From Lineus longissimus (taxonomy: Eukaryota; Nemertea; Pilidiophora; Heteronemertea; Lineidae): 64,000 bases of DNA. The stretch is from contig NC_088308.1 of the NCBI RefSeq assembly GCF_910592395.1, positions 13,471,001 to 13,535,000 on the forward strand, read 5' to 3'. The position numbers and the translations under genes were made by a program. The notes below the pieces were generated by a model. It had not been told where the DNA came from. It was given only the letters and a program-made list of their open reading frames with translations, and did no database searches. The first letter of the stretch is position 1, and each line of letters opens with the position of its first letter. This document shows, piece by piece, positions 33,101 to 44,837 of this stretch.

Positions 33101-34111
33101 CAACAGAGGGTGTTGGTAAGGGTATTTATACCACTCCCAGTGAGGGTATTGATACCACTCCCAGTCGGACAGATGAATTGAAAAGCATGCAGTCTGCTCT
33201 GAAGGAGTGTTATGAAGGCGTGCAATCCAAATTAGCAAACAGCCCTTCAACCTTTCTCCCAGCAATGAAAGCATTTGTAAAATCGCATCAGAAAATTCAA
33301 ACAGATTCTGCCCTTGTGTCGGCTCTTAGGCGCCTTGTCCAAATTATTCGCCGTAATTCGCCCCAAAAACGCCACATATTCGCCTTAAATTCGCCGAAAG
33401 TCTCCGGCGAATTTTGGCGAAGTTCTGACGATGTTTGGCGAAGTTTGGGCGATTTTGAAGGCGAATTTCGGCAAATTTATGGCAAATTTTTGGCGATTTT
33501 CCGGCGAATTTTTGGCGATTTTATGGCGAATTCTCGGCGAATTTATGGCGATTTTATGGCAAATTCTAGGCGATTTCTGTTGAACTTTCCGGCGAATTTG
33601 TGGCGATTTTCTGGCGAATTTGTGGCGATTTTATGGCGAATTTATGGCGATTTTATGGCGAATTCTAGGCGATTTCTTTTGAACTTTCCGGCGAATTTTT
33701 GACGATTTTTGAGGAGGTTTTGGCGAATTTTGGCGAACTTGTAAAAATTTGCCGTAAATTCGCCAGAAATTCGCCGGTGAATTTCGGCGAATAATTTGGA
33801 CAAGGCCCCTTAGTGGCTATGGCAGATATTCTGGATTGGCGAAGTTTGATTCCAAGCGAAGACAGAACCTTCTTTCTGGTTTGAAAAGGATAGGTGTGCA
33901 ACCAACAGCAATATCTAGGCGTAAAATAACATTTGGTGGAAGGCGAAGTTGTATGGCTGGTCGTCCTGCAAAAACATCATGTACAGGGAAAGTGATGCAC
34001 ACTGCTAAGAAAAACAAAGAAATACTTTCTACATTACTTCCAAGAAGAAGAGCACCGCATTGCCTATCACAGTGTGTCGGCAAAAACGAAAACGAAAAAA
34101 CGAAATCCTGA
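30108..34111 (+). pseudogene. MULE-type transposase gene with SWIM finger, decayed
   Basis: Exons visible: 30108-30158 (ATG, 17 codons), 30668-30871, 31005-31124, about 31308-31580, then 31711 onward. Most junctions have GT/AG ends and are in phase. The long exon has LIFVDSSGNVDRHNCRVFLL, PQLIMTDDCESER and LLLCSFHILQAMWRWLW, the DDE-type MULE transposase pattern. It is followed by GMSECHVGLNGAPCNHQAAV, a SWIM-like zinc finger, and a basic tail (KRIGVQPTAISRRK, GGRRSCMAGRP). Lesions: an in-frame TGA at 30785-30787 where Trp is expected; frame shifts near 31448, 31540, 31990 and 32155; a stop near 32664; and a 479-bp insertion at 33330. Non-functional as it stands. No terminal inverted repeats were identified. 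Confidence 0.75.
33330..33808. mobile_element. GGCGAATTT-repeat TIR element inside the MULE gene
   Basis: 479 bases with 24-base terminal inverted repeats (left begins GCGCCTTGTCCAAATTATTC; one mismatch) flanked by the 5-base duplication CTTAG (33325-33329 and 33809-33813). Removing the insert restores the MULE frame across the site. The interior is almost wholly variants of GGCGAATTT and GGCGATTTT on the plus strand, flipping to AAATTCGCC near both ends. No gene of its own. Confidence 0.9.
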
Positions 34112-34925
34112 CCTTGTTGAAAGCTTTAGCTATTGTCTTTCCTGAGTTATCTCTTAAAGTTGGTTAGATCAATAGTCAGGTAGTCGGAGAAAGATAGAGA
34201 GAATTCAGTAAAACCAATAAACTACCGACAAAGTATACAAAAGTTTAATCAATGAAATACTCGATGGAATCTATTGCTTCTTCTGATGTTGCACTGATGT
34301 TGAATACATCAGTTTTACCATGCAATCTCTAGGAACATTGTCAAGCTACTCTTGGCATGCGCACTCAGGCTGGTTGGAAGCATGCGTTTTTAAAACTTAC
34401 ATAATTTGCTTTGGACTGTCCAAACTTTACTTGATCATGTGTATTGGTAATTTTTAGCCAGTTCTATCAAGCCATTCTTCCCAATTTTGGGTCCCAATGC
34501 TACTGGAAATGGCTTGAAAAAAGGTGTTTTCCAACCAGGAGGACGGCGCATGCTTGGCATTTTGACACCACAATGCGTAGCGCTGTGTTGAAATATAACG
34601 TTGTACACGATGCTACGTCATGAAGGTAATTTATAGGGACAGTGCAGGGTCATTAGCCAGTTCTACGAGTGTGCCTTAGCTGTTCTCAGTCAACACTGCA
34701 TGCTGGGTCTGTTGTGATGTCGTCACTGCAAAGTGCAGGTCGGTCATCCCAGAGCTGAAAAACATGAGGAGAATTTTTTAAAATTTTGCCCGCCAAGTTA
34801 TATAAATTATTAGGACCAACAGACGCTGATTTAATTAGGCGCTAATGATCTACGAAGTTCATTGACAAGAATATTCAACAACTCTGATGACAATTCATTT
34901 AACATGATAATGGCAGTAGGTTTGT
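34112..34925. other. Unassigned DNA
   Basis: No gene or repeat recognised. Confidence 0.4.
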
Positions 34926-35890
34926 TCGTGTGTAGGCTACACTTACGCTAACACAGTGCATATCTATACATGCCTTACTGTACATTTCTACAGGGGTGAC
35001 CTGATACACTGAAAAATGATCTAAAAAAAATCTAGCACTCGTGACATGTTTACCGAAGCTAAAGTAATTTTTCTCAGTGGAGGTTTACCCCATAAGTGGA
35101 GTCTGGGTGATTTGGAGCTATCAACAAGCATTTAGAGCGCACATTGGGACAAATGGTTCCAGCCTGAAATCGCTTATTTGATGGCAATATGCCATTTGGC
35201 CGGATTCTACAATCTCCCGGATCGTCAAATGGAATGGATATCGTATAACTTCTGAAAAACTCTGCTAAAAATCACCATCATTTCAATATTCTTTAGCTAT
35301 AATCGAACCTCAGGCAGTGATTCGTTGGGTAGTTTTAACACAACTGCGCTTTGTACCGACCAATATTTCAAGTTAAGGGATCGCCAAACTCGAAAGACAA
35401 AACATGATTTAAGCTAGCAGAATTCATGAGATATAACCAAAAATAGTTTTTCCCAAAAAGCACCCCCTGGGGTCAAGCGTACTTTGAAATTCATCAAAAG
35501 GCACCATGGCACTATAAGACCATCAAATCACCGGAAGATGAAAGCCAATCCTCAATAGTTACATATATGCCCCGGAAACAAATTATGGTCAATTTTTACG
35601 CTATTTGACCTGTGATCTTGAAAAGTATTTCAAATCACAAACCTGGGTATTATGTGATGAAGTCTCATGAGCAGTGTCTACAGTAAAAATGTCATGATTG
35701 TAGCTGGCATAATTCATGAGATATACAGCCAGATCCAGAAGTATGTATCAGTTTTGGCACCTTTGGCACCGATAGGAACTGGCCAGAAACCGATAATTAC
35801 CTCGTGTTTGTACCTCAATTCTACAGCCATGATGACGAAGGTTTTGCAGCACACGAGCAGAAATAAATTACGTATTGACCGAGGTCATTT
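34926..35890 (+). repeat. Diverged family R, long subtype
   Basis: 'gcactcgtgacatgtttaccgaagctaaag' and 'ggaggtttaccccataagtgg' parallel 833-895 of copy 1, followed by 'gacctgtgatcttgaaaagtatttcaaatc'. Strongly diverged and without clear ends. 35399-35685 recurs nearly unchanged at 38296-38588. Confidence 0.6.
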
Positions 35891-36046
35891 TGAGTACTGA
35901 CCGACGATCATTGACCGATCACCTGACCCGATGATGCGCGATAGGAATCGAGGAGGAGGATACGAACCGACATGAACCGGGAAAAAAATTACGGGCCGCG
36001 TCTTCACCAATGACGTGATGACGGGTGGGCAGGCAAACATTTATTT
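35887..36046 (-). repeat. Repeat also at 12427-12575
   Basis: Reverse complement of the 12427-12575 repeat with moderate divergence. It shares TCATTGACCGATCACCTGAC and GGCAAACATTTATTTC. Confidence 0.6.
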
Positions 36047-37608
36047 CAAAATACAACTCGCAATTTCTGTGCTGGCAAACTTGCAAATTTAACGTGGCAA
36101 CTACCCACCAATGCTGTTTCAGCTAAAACATGACATAAGCCTGCTGCCCAGCGATTGGTCAGCGCAATAATCGTCTTAACCACTACATAAACATTGTCAC
36201 TATCACACATCGCAATACTCATTCAGTCGAAAGGGTTAATGCATTGGCATCATTCAAATCACCCGCTCAAGCCTGCAGACATCCTGCAAAAAGTTACGTC
36301 ACTTTGATTGGCTCATTAGCTCGGTCAATTGCCATGTTACCCGGCTTCAAAGTTTCACGAAATTCTGATCAGAATTGGCGAAACAGTGACGATTTGTGGT
36401 ATTTTTATAGATTGTTCAACAAGTTGCAGATTTCCGAATATCATCAAACTAGATAACCAGGTAGGCGTAACATCACACATCATAAATACCCCCGCCATTT
36501 AACATATCTCAATTCAGTTTCGTACCAAATCGTGCTCTTATTCACAAATTTCTTGAACCTCGATCTGGTCAGAATCAAAATGACCGGCTTGAAGTCTGAG
36601 ATGAAGACGGGGTGCCAAGTTCATCTTACAACATCGCATTCCCTTGACCATTTATTTGTAAAACGAGTTACTTTCAATATTAATTGATATCACAACTTTA
36701 ATTGTTTTTAGTTTTAAAACTTTAGTTTGCTATATTCATGCATAAATATGCATTTGAAATTGAGGGCATGAAAATTGTCCTGTTTCAAGTTACGTAGGTC
36801 GGGTCTATTGTGCTGATGGGGGTGCGTTTTTGGTGGAAATATAAATTAGTCATGATTTATTTGGTAACTAATAACCAAACCATGAGTTCGTATTTATTAT
36901 AGTCTATATGTAGAAAACATATTTAGGGATGTAATTAATGAATCTGGTCCTCAAACTTTCAAAACCCTGAAAAGTTCTTGATATGTGCTACTCTGAGCCT
37001 TCCTTTCACCTTTTACTGAAATGGACTTGCCCATTGACCCACACATTAGGTTTGTTTTGATCTCGGGTGCCTGCATAAACATTTCTGTTTTTGCTCTATG
37101 ACTGCATTGTAAGATTTTGTTCTGACTTCTTGTACATTTATTGTATGTAGGCCTATTGTAAGCATTCATTCAAAGAACAAGTCATCAGTACACAAGTTTG
37201 TATTGTAGGGAGTTGAAGGAAGAGTGAAAGTATGTATGAGGGGGGGATGTGTGTTGAATTATATTGAAGGAGCAATTAATTCCCAGCCCGACAGGCGTGA
37301 CATGATCAAACTCAGGCATGCAAAGTCTCTAAACTTGAGAAAGAGGTCCTCGCCCCAAAGAAATTGGAGATTTTTTTACCGGGGTACAAGATTTGTCTGG
37401 TTTATAATGTGTATTCTTTCATGTTCCTTATCCACGGCCGCCAAGTGGGCCAGTCATCCTTCAGTTACAAGATTCTCCTTCTTTCTTTAATTTCAGTTGG
37501 TGGTGTACATTTCTCAACTTACTTCTTTGGCCTCTCAACTTTGAGTGATTCGATCAACTTTGATGCCTGTACCGCATCCTTCTAGATTTGAGGTCTATCC
37601 TGAAATCA
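36047..37608. other. Unassigned DNA
   Basis: No supportable gene. Short open frames near 36244-36456 and 37224-37585 show no recognised family. Confidence 0.4.
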
Positions 37609-37974
37609 CATGGCTGAGTTGAGAGTGCTACATCTGCCCTGATCTAAAACAGTAGTGTGTTAAGTGATGATACTCTAAATTGTAATTGACTCTGCGTTAG
37701 AAATTAGAATGCCTGTTGGTTGTTGCGTAGGCTTGATTGATATCGATGGATTGGAACTCCCCACAACCTGACAAGACATGCAAGAAGGGATACATGTAAA
37801 TATTGTAGCACATCCTGGTCTTCTTGGCTTGCATTGAAGCACAGACCGTGTCCGTTGGAGAACCCCCCCCCCACCACCTTTTTGAAACCCATTCTCGCTC
37901 CAAATTTTTACAATTCCAGGTATTGTCTATAAAATGGAGACGTCTTTGACTTCAAATGATGCTGACTGCCCACC
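37609..37974 (+). repeat. Duplicated block, copy 1
   Basis: About 366 bases repeated at 38586-38957 with few differences, from ATGGCTGAGTTGAGAGTGC to GATGCTGACTGCCCACCT. It includes a C8-9 run, a TTCCAGGTATTG acceptor-like site and an ATGGAGACGTCTTTG start. After the match this copy runs into unrelated sequence, so the start is orphaned here. Confidence 0.85.
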
Positions 37975-38099
37975 TCTCAGCAATGAGAAAAAATAGCATC
38001 GCAAAGCGAGCATTACCCCTCAGCCCACAGACTGAAGGTGACATGATAGTTAAGTTGGCCTAATGGGCTACGTGCATGTTATATAGCTGAAAGTTGTTT

Positions 38100-38588
38100 G
38101 TGAAAAAGGCAACTTTTTAGCTGATGAGCATCATATAACTCAATGATGAAAATTCGAGCATGAATAATTATGGGGACATGCTCCAGAAACCAATAACGGT
38201 CAATTCTCGCCACCTGACCCCTGTGATCCTGAAATGTAGTTAAAATCAAAAACTCAGATATTATGTGATGTAGTCACATGAGCAGTGTCCACAGTAAAAA
38301 AAATCATGATTTAAGCTAGCAGAATTCATGAGATATAACCAAAAATAGTTTTTCACAAAAAGCACCCCCTGGGGTCAAGCGTACTTTGAAATTCATCAAA
38401 AGGCACCATGGCACTAAAAGACCATCAAATCACCGGAAGATGAAAGCCAATCCTCAATAGTTACATATTTGCCCCGGAAACAAATTATGGTCAATTTTTA
38501 CGCTATTTGACCTGTGATCTTGAAAAGTATTTCAAATCACAAACCTGGGTATTATGTGATGAAGTCTTATGAGCAGTGTCTACAGTAT
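38100..38588 (+). repeat. Diverged family R fragment
   Basis: 38296-38588 is almost identical to 35399-35685, including GGCACCATGGCACTA and 'gacctgtgatcttgaaaagtatttcaaatc'. It lies between the two copies of the 366-base block. Confidence 0.75.
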
Positions 38589-38957
38589 GGCTGAGTTGAG
38601 AGTGCTACATCCGCCCTGATCTAAAACAGTAGTGTGTAAAGTGATGATACTCTAAATTGTAATTGACTCTGCGCTAGAAATCAGAATGCCTGTTGGTTGA
38701 TGCGTAGGCTTGATTGATATCGATGGATTGGAATTCCCCACAACCTGACAAGACATGCAAGAAGGGATACATGTAAATATTGTAGTACATCCTGGTCTTC
38801 TTGGCTTGCATTGAAGCACAGACCGTGTCCGTTGGAGAACCCCCCCCCCCCCCCACCACCTTTTTGAAACCCATTCTCGCTCCAAATTTTTACAATTCCA
38901 GGTATTGTCTACAAAATGGAGACGTCTTTGACTTCAAATGATGCTGACTGCCCACCT
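38586..38957 (+). repeat. Duplicated block, copy 2
   Basis: Second copy of the 37609-37974 block, with a longer C run (14 C). Here the ATG (38916) leads on into an open frame with a basic PPQKKIRLD motif, so this copy keeps its original downstream exon. Confidence 0.85.
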
Positions 38958-40420
38958 CAGAAGAAAATTAGGTTGGATTCAAAAGTTGGTTCAGGCGGCC
39001 ATAAACAATATTTTGGGCGGAACACAGGAAATCCAAGGCATTCAAGTCAAACGTTACATCATCTATGTTCAATGTTGGGGACTCTGTTCTATTTAAATTA
39101 CAGAGGGATGTTTATGTAGGAACTGTGTTGTCACAAGTTGATCCAAAACAGTACACCATTCATGACTTCACTGGAAGTATACATGTAGTAGTCATTGATG
39201 ATCTGTAGGAAGGATTGCCAGTTTCGAGTCACGCCCAATTACCTGCTATTCGTGAAGTTGTCTTTGTTCGATACAGTGATAAACGGGTGTTCTAAAACTG
39301 GGAAAGACTATTTGCATCCGAAATGATGCACTATATATTACTTTTGACAAATTGGGACGTGAGTTTAGTGTTCCCTTTAACGAAGCATTTATTTTGAATG
39401 AACGGGCTAAGCAAATAGGTGTAGGGAATATGGGATTGGGAGAGATGAGTGTGAATGAGAATGGAGATACACATGAGGCTATACACCTCTTCACGTGTAA
39501 GCTAAACAGATTGACAGAGGGAACGATTCACACTCATTCTGATTATCGGGACCGAGCAATTCAAATTCGGGATTTGTGCGTTCAGGATATTCGTACAAGT
39601 GACAGTGCCATCACTGAAATAAAACAGCAGCACTTGGTTGACACTGTCACTATTAACCAACTTGGTTGTGAGTGGTTTAGTCGTTGGAGTGCGTTGAATC
39701 AATTGACAAAATCACTGCAGGAAAAACTTGGCTCAACAATCAAGGAGAATGAACGATACTGAGCAGCAATCCAGAAACTCAAAAGTCGGCTTTTCCTTCA
39801 GGAGAGTGTTTTTTCTTCAAAAACTGGCCTTAAATAAGAAAGGTGAAATTTCCCAACTGAAAGATAATGCGGTTAGATTAGAAATGGAGAGTACACTCAA
39901 CAGTATGGTCATTGAGATTCATGACAGGTATTTGGAATTGTTCAATCGTATGGCCAGAATTTACCGGCTGATTTCCATCTCTCGCTTCCTCACTGAAGAG
40001 GAAATCAGAACTCTGTCCTTTGAATACTGGAGTTATGGTTCCTGGTTCCCACTCAACTTTCCATCATGTTCCATCACGGTGAAACTTCACTTGCTCACAT
40101 ATCACATTTCTGACTTCGTGTTCAAGTGGAAAACAGTTAGTTTGATGAATGAGCAGGGTGCTAAAAACATCCACAAGCTTGTTAATCTTGACAAGAGAAC
40201 CTATGCCTGTGTGAGGGATTCAGAATATCAGATGAAATTGATGTAATCCTGCTCTGCGAATTACTGCCAATCCAGACAATATGAAGAAGCTTGAACGAAT
40301 GTCCAAGAAGGTCTTAGACAGTGGCGAAGATTGTCCTGGTCTGTGGAAAAAATGTCCTGCTAACAATAATGGAATGACGTGTTGTAGCTGCTTCAAACAT
40401 TTGTTCAATCAGTGATTGGT
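38916..40420 (+). pseudogene. Unrecognised broken gene, possibly transposon-derived
   Basis: Opens METSLTSNDADCPPQKKIRLD. After a shift the frame reads GTVLSQVDPKQYTIHDFTG, later LGREFSVPFNEAFILNERAKQ and EAIHLFTCKLNRL (39343-39762). It then moves to another frame (39748-40246) with EIHDRYLELFNRMARIYRLI, LTEEEI, PSCSITVKLHLLTYHI and NEQGAKNIHKLVNLDKR. The last motif recalls the 'EQGAESIH' signature of a repetitive invertebrate protein family, from memory only. Stops (for example TAG at about 39207) and shifts show it is broken. No catalytic motif seen. Confidence 0.45.
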
Positions 40421-41000
40421 TTCTACATGTTGGGTTTTGCGGATAGTACATGTATGCATGGATGTTTTTGTATACTTTATTAGGTCAGACCACATGGGTG
40501 AGCTTATGATTTACATGTAGAACTAGAAACCATGACATAAGAGTTGGGTGATCACCTTCAACTGTCATGTAGATGGCATGGAGAGTTATTTTCTATACTT
40601 AATTACAGCTCACATTTGTGAGCTTACATGTACATGTATGTCCTTTTTGTCTGATCCTGGCACATGATAATGTTCATTTCAAGTGAAATGTTGTGGAAAA
40701 TGCCATACGGGTTCTGCCTGACAATTATTTGTGTCTCATCTTAATCTGTGATTATACTTTGTAAAAATGTACATACAAAGTTGTCAAGAGTTCCAAAGTT
40801 TGAAAACAATATGCCATGGATAGTTTTAGTATACCAGCAGTACGAAGTATTGTACAGACCGTTTTTTTGCAAGTCACTGAAGTTTGTTTCTGATACTAGT
40901 ATGTTGTCAATAAAGGGGCAAAATTATAGGTTCTGTCTTCCATAGGGCGGACAGTAAACCTTTTTTTTGCTCAAAGTTCGGCACTTTGCTCCATTTCTAT
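40421..41000. other. Unassigned DNA
   Basis: Contains short direct ACATGTA-rich stretches; no gene. Confidence 0.35.
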
Positions 41001-41912
41001 AACTAGTCCACTGTACCCGTGGCCGCCATCATCAGAGTTTCAGTGTACTATAAGTGATGTATTGATAAACGACTGTTCGAGTCTGCTTCATTCGTTTACT
41101 CCCTGGCGTGTGCCTTGACAGGCTCTTTTTTCTTTTTGGCGGGTTAGGCATTTTCTTCTATAAAAAGACAAAATAAACTATTTGTATTCAACACAGAGTA
41201 GCTAGGCCGTAATGGTGTGTGACTGGGTCTGATGTCATTATCAGATCATGCACTGGCCTAGTCAGTGGCCTTTCACCGGGTGATTGATTTTATGTTCTCT
41301 CGTGGGTAGTATGCCTAATGAGGTGGGCAGTATCATTTGCTCTGACCATGAAGTGACCGATGAGAAGTGAGATGTCAGTAGGCCAATGGAACAGTACACA
41401 AAAGGACGATACTAAACACGCCCACCAGCCAGCAGTAGGCCTATCATCAGTCATTTTCATTCGTCATATACATTTAATACAAACCTTCTTTTCACAATCG
41501 AACAAAAATTGATCACCAAGCTCTGTGTGAACGCGCCAAATCTTTTGGCTGAAGTGACAGGGCTCGAGACGTCGCATTGTGACGTCATGACGTCAGCAGA
41601 CCCATCCTGACGTCGGAGCCGTGACGCGATCAGGCTGTGTCGGGAGTACGTCGCCCGTGACGCGCATGACGCGAAGGTAAAATCGCCGCGCGGGCAAGTT
41701 GAATAACGTTAGATAAAACCAATAAACGGCGTTATATCGGATGTTAGTTGGAAATTCCGAAATCGGGCTTCGTAAGGACACTTTCGGGACCTGTTAAATG
41801 CTACATGCAAAATCTGGGGTCGCTCAGCCATTCGGTATGGGAGATATGAGCGCACAAACAAACAAACAAACAAACACACAAACTTTTCTCGAATTTAGTA
41901 AGGATAACCTTC
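41001..41912 (+). repeat. Dispersed element, copy 1 (with ~430-base internal segment)
   Basis: Starts 'actagtccactgtacccgtggccgccatca' and ends 'gagatatgagcgcacaaac...aatttagtaaggata'. It matches 42053-42505, except that about 430 bases (41041-41465) are present only here. It contains the tandem palindrome TGACGTCATGACGTCA (41580-41595) and a CAAA microsatellite. The GAGATATGAGCG...AATTTAGTAAGGATA end is typical of a non-autonomous mobile element. Confidence 0.7.
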
Positions 41913-42052
41913 ATTAGTTTTGTCTGTGTCGCTCTTATGGTACCTTGCTTCTATCATCGTCATCCAGTAAATCAAAGTTGAACTTTACATGTTTTAGATC
42001 ATTGATGAACTTGTGAACTCATATGATTGCATTGTAAGGGTTATTATAAATA

Positions 42053-42505
42053 CTAGTCCACTGTACCCGTGGCCGCCATCAATCAATACATTTAATACAA
42101 ACCTTCTTTTCACAATTTGATTCCGAACAAAAATCGCTCACCAAGCTGTGTGTGAACGCGCAAAAGCTTTTGACTGAAGTGACAGGGCTCGAGACGTCAC
42201 GTCAGCAGACCCATCCTGACGTCAGAGCCGTGACGCGATCAGGCTGTGTCGGGAGTGACGTCGCCCGTGACGCGCATGACGCGAAGGTAAAATCGCCGCG
42301 CGGGCAAGCTGAATAACGTTAGATAAAACCAATAAACGGCGTTATGATCGGATTGTTAGTTAGAAATTCAAAAATCGGGCTTCGTAAGGACACTTTCGGG
42401 ACCCGTTAAATGCTACATGCAAAATCTGGGGTCGCTCAGCCATTCGGTCGGGGAGATATGAGCGCACAAACACACAAACTTTTCTCAAATTTAGTAAGGA
42501 TATGT
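42053..42505 (+). repeat. Dispersed element, copy 2
   Basis: Second, shorter copy of 41001-41912 in the same orientation, about 140 bases after it. It has the same start and the same AATTTAGTAAGGATA end. Confidence 0.75.
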
Positions 42506-42639
42506 GAATATTAGCATTCAATTGAAACCATGACTTTTTCATTATTGTGTACTGGTACATGGTAGTATTTGGAATACTTGTCAAGCACTGGCACTCTTCA
42601 CAACTAACCTGGTTGTGTTGCTAGGAGACCTGCTGAGGG

Positions 42640-43025
42640 ATCTAGAACCACTTGTCCCATCTTGGTTCAACAGGACAGCTTACATTAGGAACACCAAGCT
42701 GGGTGAGACAGTCACATCCCTTTCCAATGATATTATTACAATCTATACTACTTGTGACATCTTGGTCAAGGCACACCAAGCCAGATGAGGCGGTCACATC
42801 AATATCCCTTGCCCACGATATAGGTTATGACATGTCCCATCTTGGTTCAGGAACACCAAGCCGGGTAAGATGGTCACACCCCTTGCCCATGATATAGGTT
42901 ATTACTTGTCCAATCGTAGTTCAGGGACACCAAGCTGGGTGAGATGGTCACATCCCTTGCCCATGATATAGGTTATCTCTTTTCCTATACTACTTGACCC
43001 ATCTTGGTTCAACAGGACAGTTTAC
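42640..43025 (+). repeat. Minisatellite, ~75-90-base units
   Basis: Four imperfect units built on 'catcttggttca(g)gaacaccaagc(t/c)gggt(g/a)agatggtcac' plus 'cccttgcccatgatataggtta' (starting about 42655, 42750, 42838 and 42908), with a partial fifth. Non-coding. Confidence 0.8.
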
Positions 43026-43029
43026 ATCA

Positions 43030-43250
43030 AGGTAAGTAAGTCTTCAGTTTGCATCACAACTTCTATACAGATCTGGTCTTCAGTGTAGTAGAAAGGCAGG
43101 TTGTGACTACGTCTAGTCTTGAGTCTGCATCATAACTTCCATACGAATCTGGTCTTCAGTACAGTGTAGTAAGAAGGCAGATTGTGACTATGTCTACAGT
43201 TTGCATCATTGATCTGGTCTTCAGTGTAGTAGGAAGGCAGGTTTAGTTGT
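43030..43250 (+). repeat. Second minisatellite, ~75-85-base units
   Basis: Three imperfect units of 'cttcagtttgcatcacaactt', ATCTGGTCTTCAGTGTAGTA and 'gaaggcaggttgtgacta', directly after the first array but with a different unit. Confidence 0.75.
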
Positions 43251-44830
43251 GATTTTGAACACAAGGTACAGCCATCAATTTTATTCCCCGTACATCTATC
43301 AGGTTACTAATCTTCATTTGCTATAGAATTTCACAAGATTTATAACATTATACCATCGCTGATGAGAGAATAACATATCTTTCAAAAGCACTTTAGGAAT
43401 ATAGGCCAAGTAAAGAGGACGACCCAGTGAATTTAACTTTTTTTCAGGGAAAACTCTGTCATAAAAATACATAGCTTAGTCTGATGTCAGGGATATAATA
43501 GTCATTTTTTGAAGATCTGGTACATGTGCTGAAACATAAAGGGGGTGCAAATAATCATCTATGTTTGCACAGAAAAATTTCATCAAAATCATCATTTAGC
43601 TAACTTGCAATGCAGGCTCATGCGTACTATTCAAGATGGCAGCCGAAGTGTGATACACAAAACTTGGTTCACGCCAAGTTGATTCTAATCAATACATAAT
43701 CCTAATTACTACAGCAGAACTGAGGGCACACATGGGTATGTAATCCTCGCGTGTTCCAGGAGCTGTCTGGGGTGATGAATTGGGTTGTTTATTAGGATAG
43801 CAATTAACACTTTGGTGTCGTACCTGCCTGTAGAGCATCGCCTGGTGGCTTCTGATAAAACTTGCATTTCAATTCTAGCTGAAACAGCTGTGCCACCAAT
43901 GGAGGCCTAAGCAAAAAACATAATGCATCCTCGCATCCAGTTCAATCTAGAATCTTTTGATTTGACCTGGAATCAGGGTCGACCACCTGCATCCCATTTC
44001 AATTAGAATCGGCCATTTATAGGAGTCTGTCGTACCAAATTTCAACATCGTCCGGAACACATCAATGGACTCACCGCTTTAAATCACGTAGGACTATTTA
44101 TCCATGTCAAAATTTTCTCAATCCCAGCGCTTTTGATCTTCAGACTTCCGCTGAAACTTCTTGGAGGGCGATTGAGCAGTGTGGTGCTTTGACCAATCAG
44201 CTATCACTGGTGATCGTGATGTCATGAGACAGCTGTCAATAAATGACAGGCCGCATGACATTCAACTTTTCTTTTTTGAAGGAATTACCCATTTCTATTC
44301 AAAGAAGTAGATAACTAGTAAAAATGTTACCCAAATTTTACTTGTGGACTCTCTCAAAACAAATATCTAAGATAAAATAATTCTGTTGACAAAAATATGT
44401 TGCGTACTGGAGATCCAACCAATCAATATGCAAATGAACACCTGTTTCTTATCATTATGATGCTATCACTTCAGTTTGGTTGCTACACTGCACATTTGTT
44501 GGGTAGTTTGTCTTGGAGTGAAGTGTACCTGTGTGTTCTATGGAATGCATCATTGTAAATATGATGCGGTAGGGGAGATTGTCTTATCAAACTTCACAAA
44601 AATGGGCAGGCAGCGCCGCCGGGACTACTGGGTTAGTTGGACTAGTGGATTATTTTCGATTATTTTGGATGGGCTGTTTTGGATAGATACCGGCAGAGGA
44701 TTAGATTGGGGGTTATCTTTTAAAAATGGTAAGATAAGGGGCCTTTTTTAATCAGCTACCCGTCCCTTTCACCAGTATTTTCCTCACACGGACCGCGGTT
44801 CGATCTGTGATTTGTCGGTTTGTCGTGTCG
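43251..44830. other. Unassigned DNA
   Basis: No gene recognised; an open frame at 44476-44751 has no family resemblance. Confidence 0.4.
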
Positions 44831-44837
44831 TATAGCG

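Noticed and set aside
33070-33702. 210-codon frame continuing the MULE tail
   Set aside because: Its second half is translation of the GGCGAATTT insert (repeating LAIFRRIFGDFMANS-type text), not part of the MULE protein.
44780-44830. tRNA-like B-box (GGTTCGATC) near 44790
   Set aside because: No matching A-box at the right distance and no cloverleaf could be drawn.
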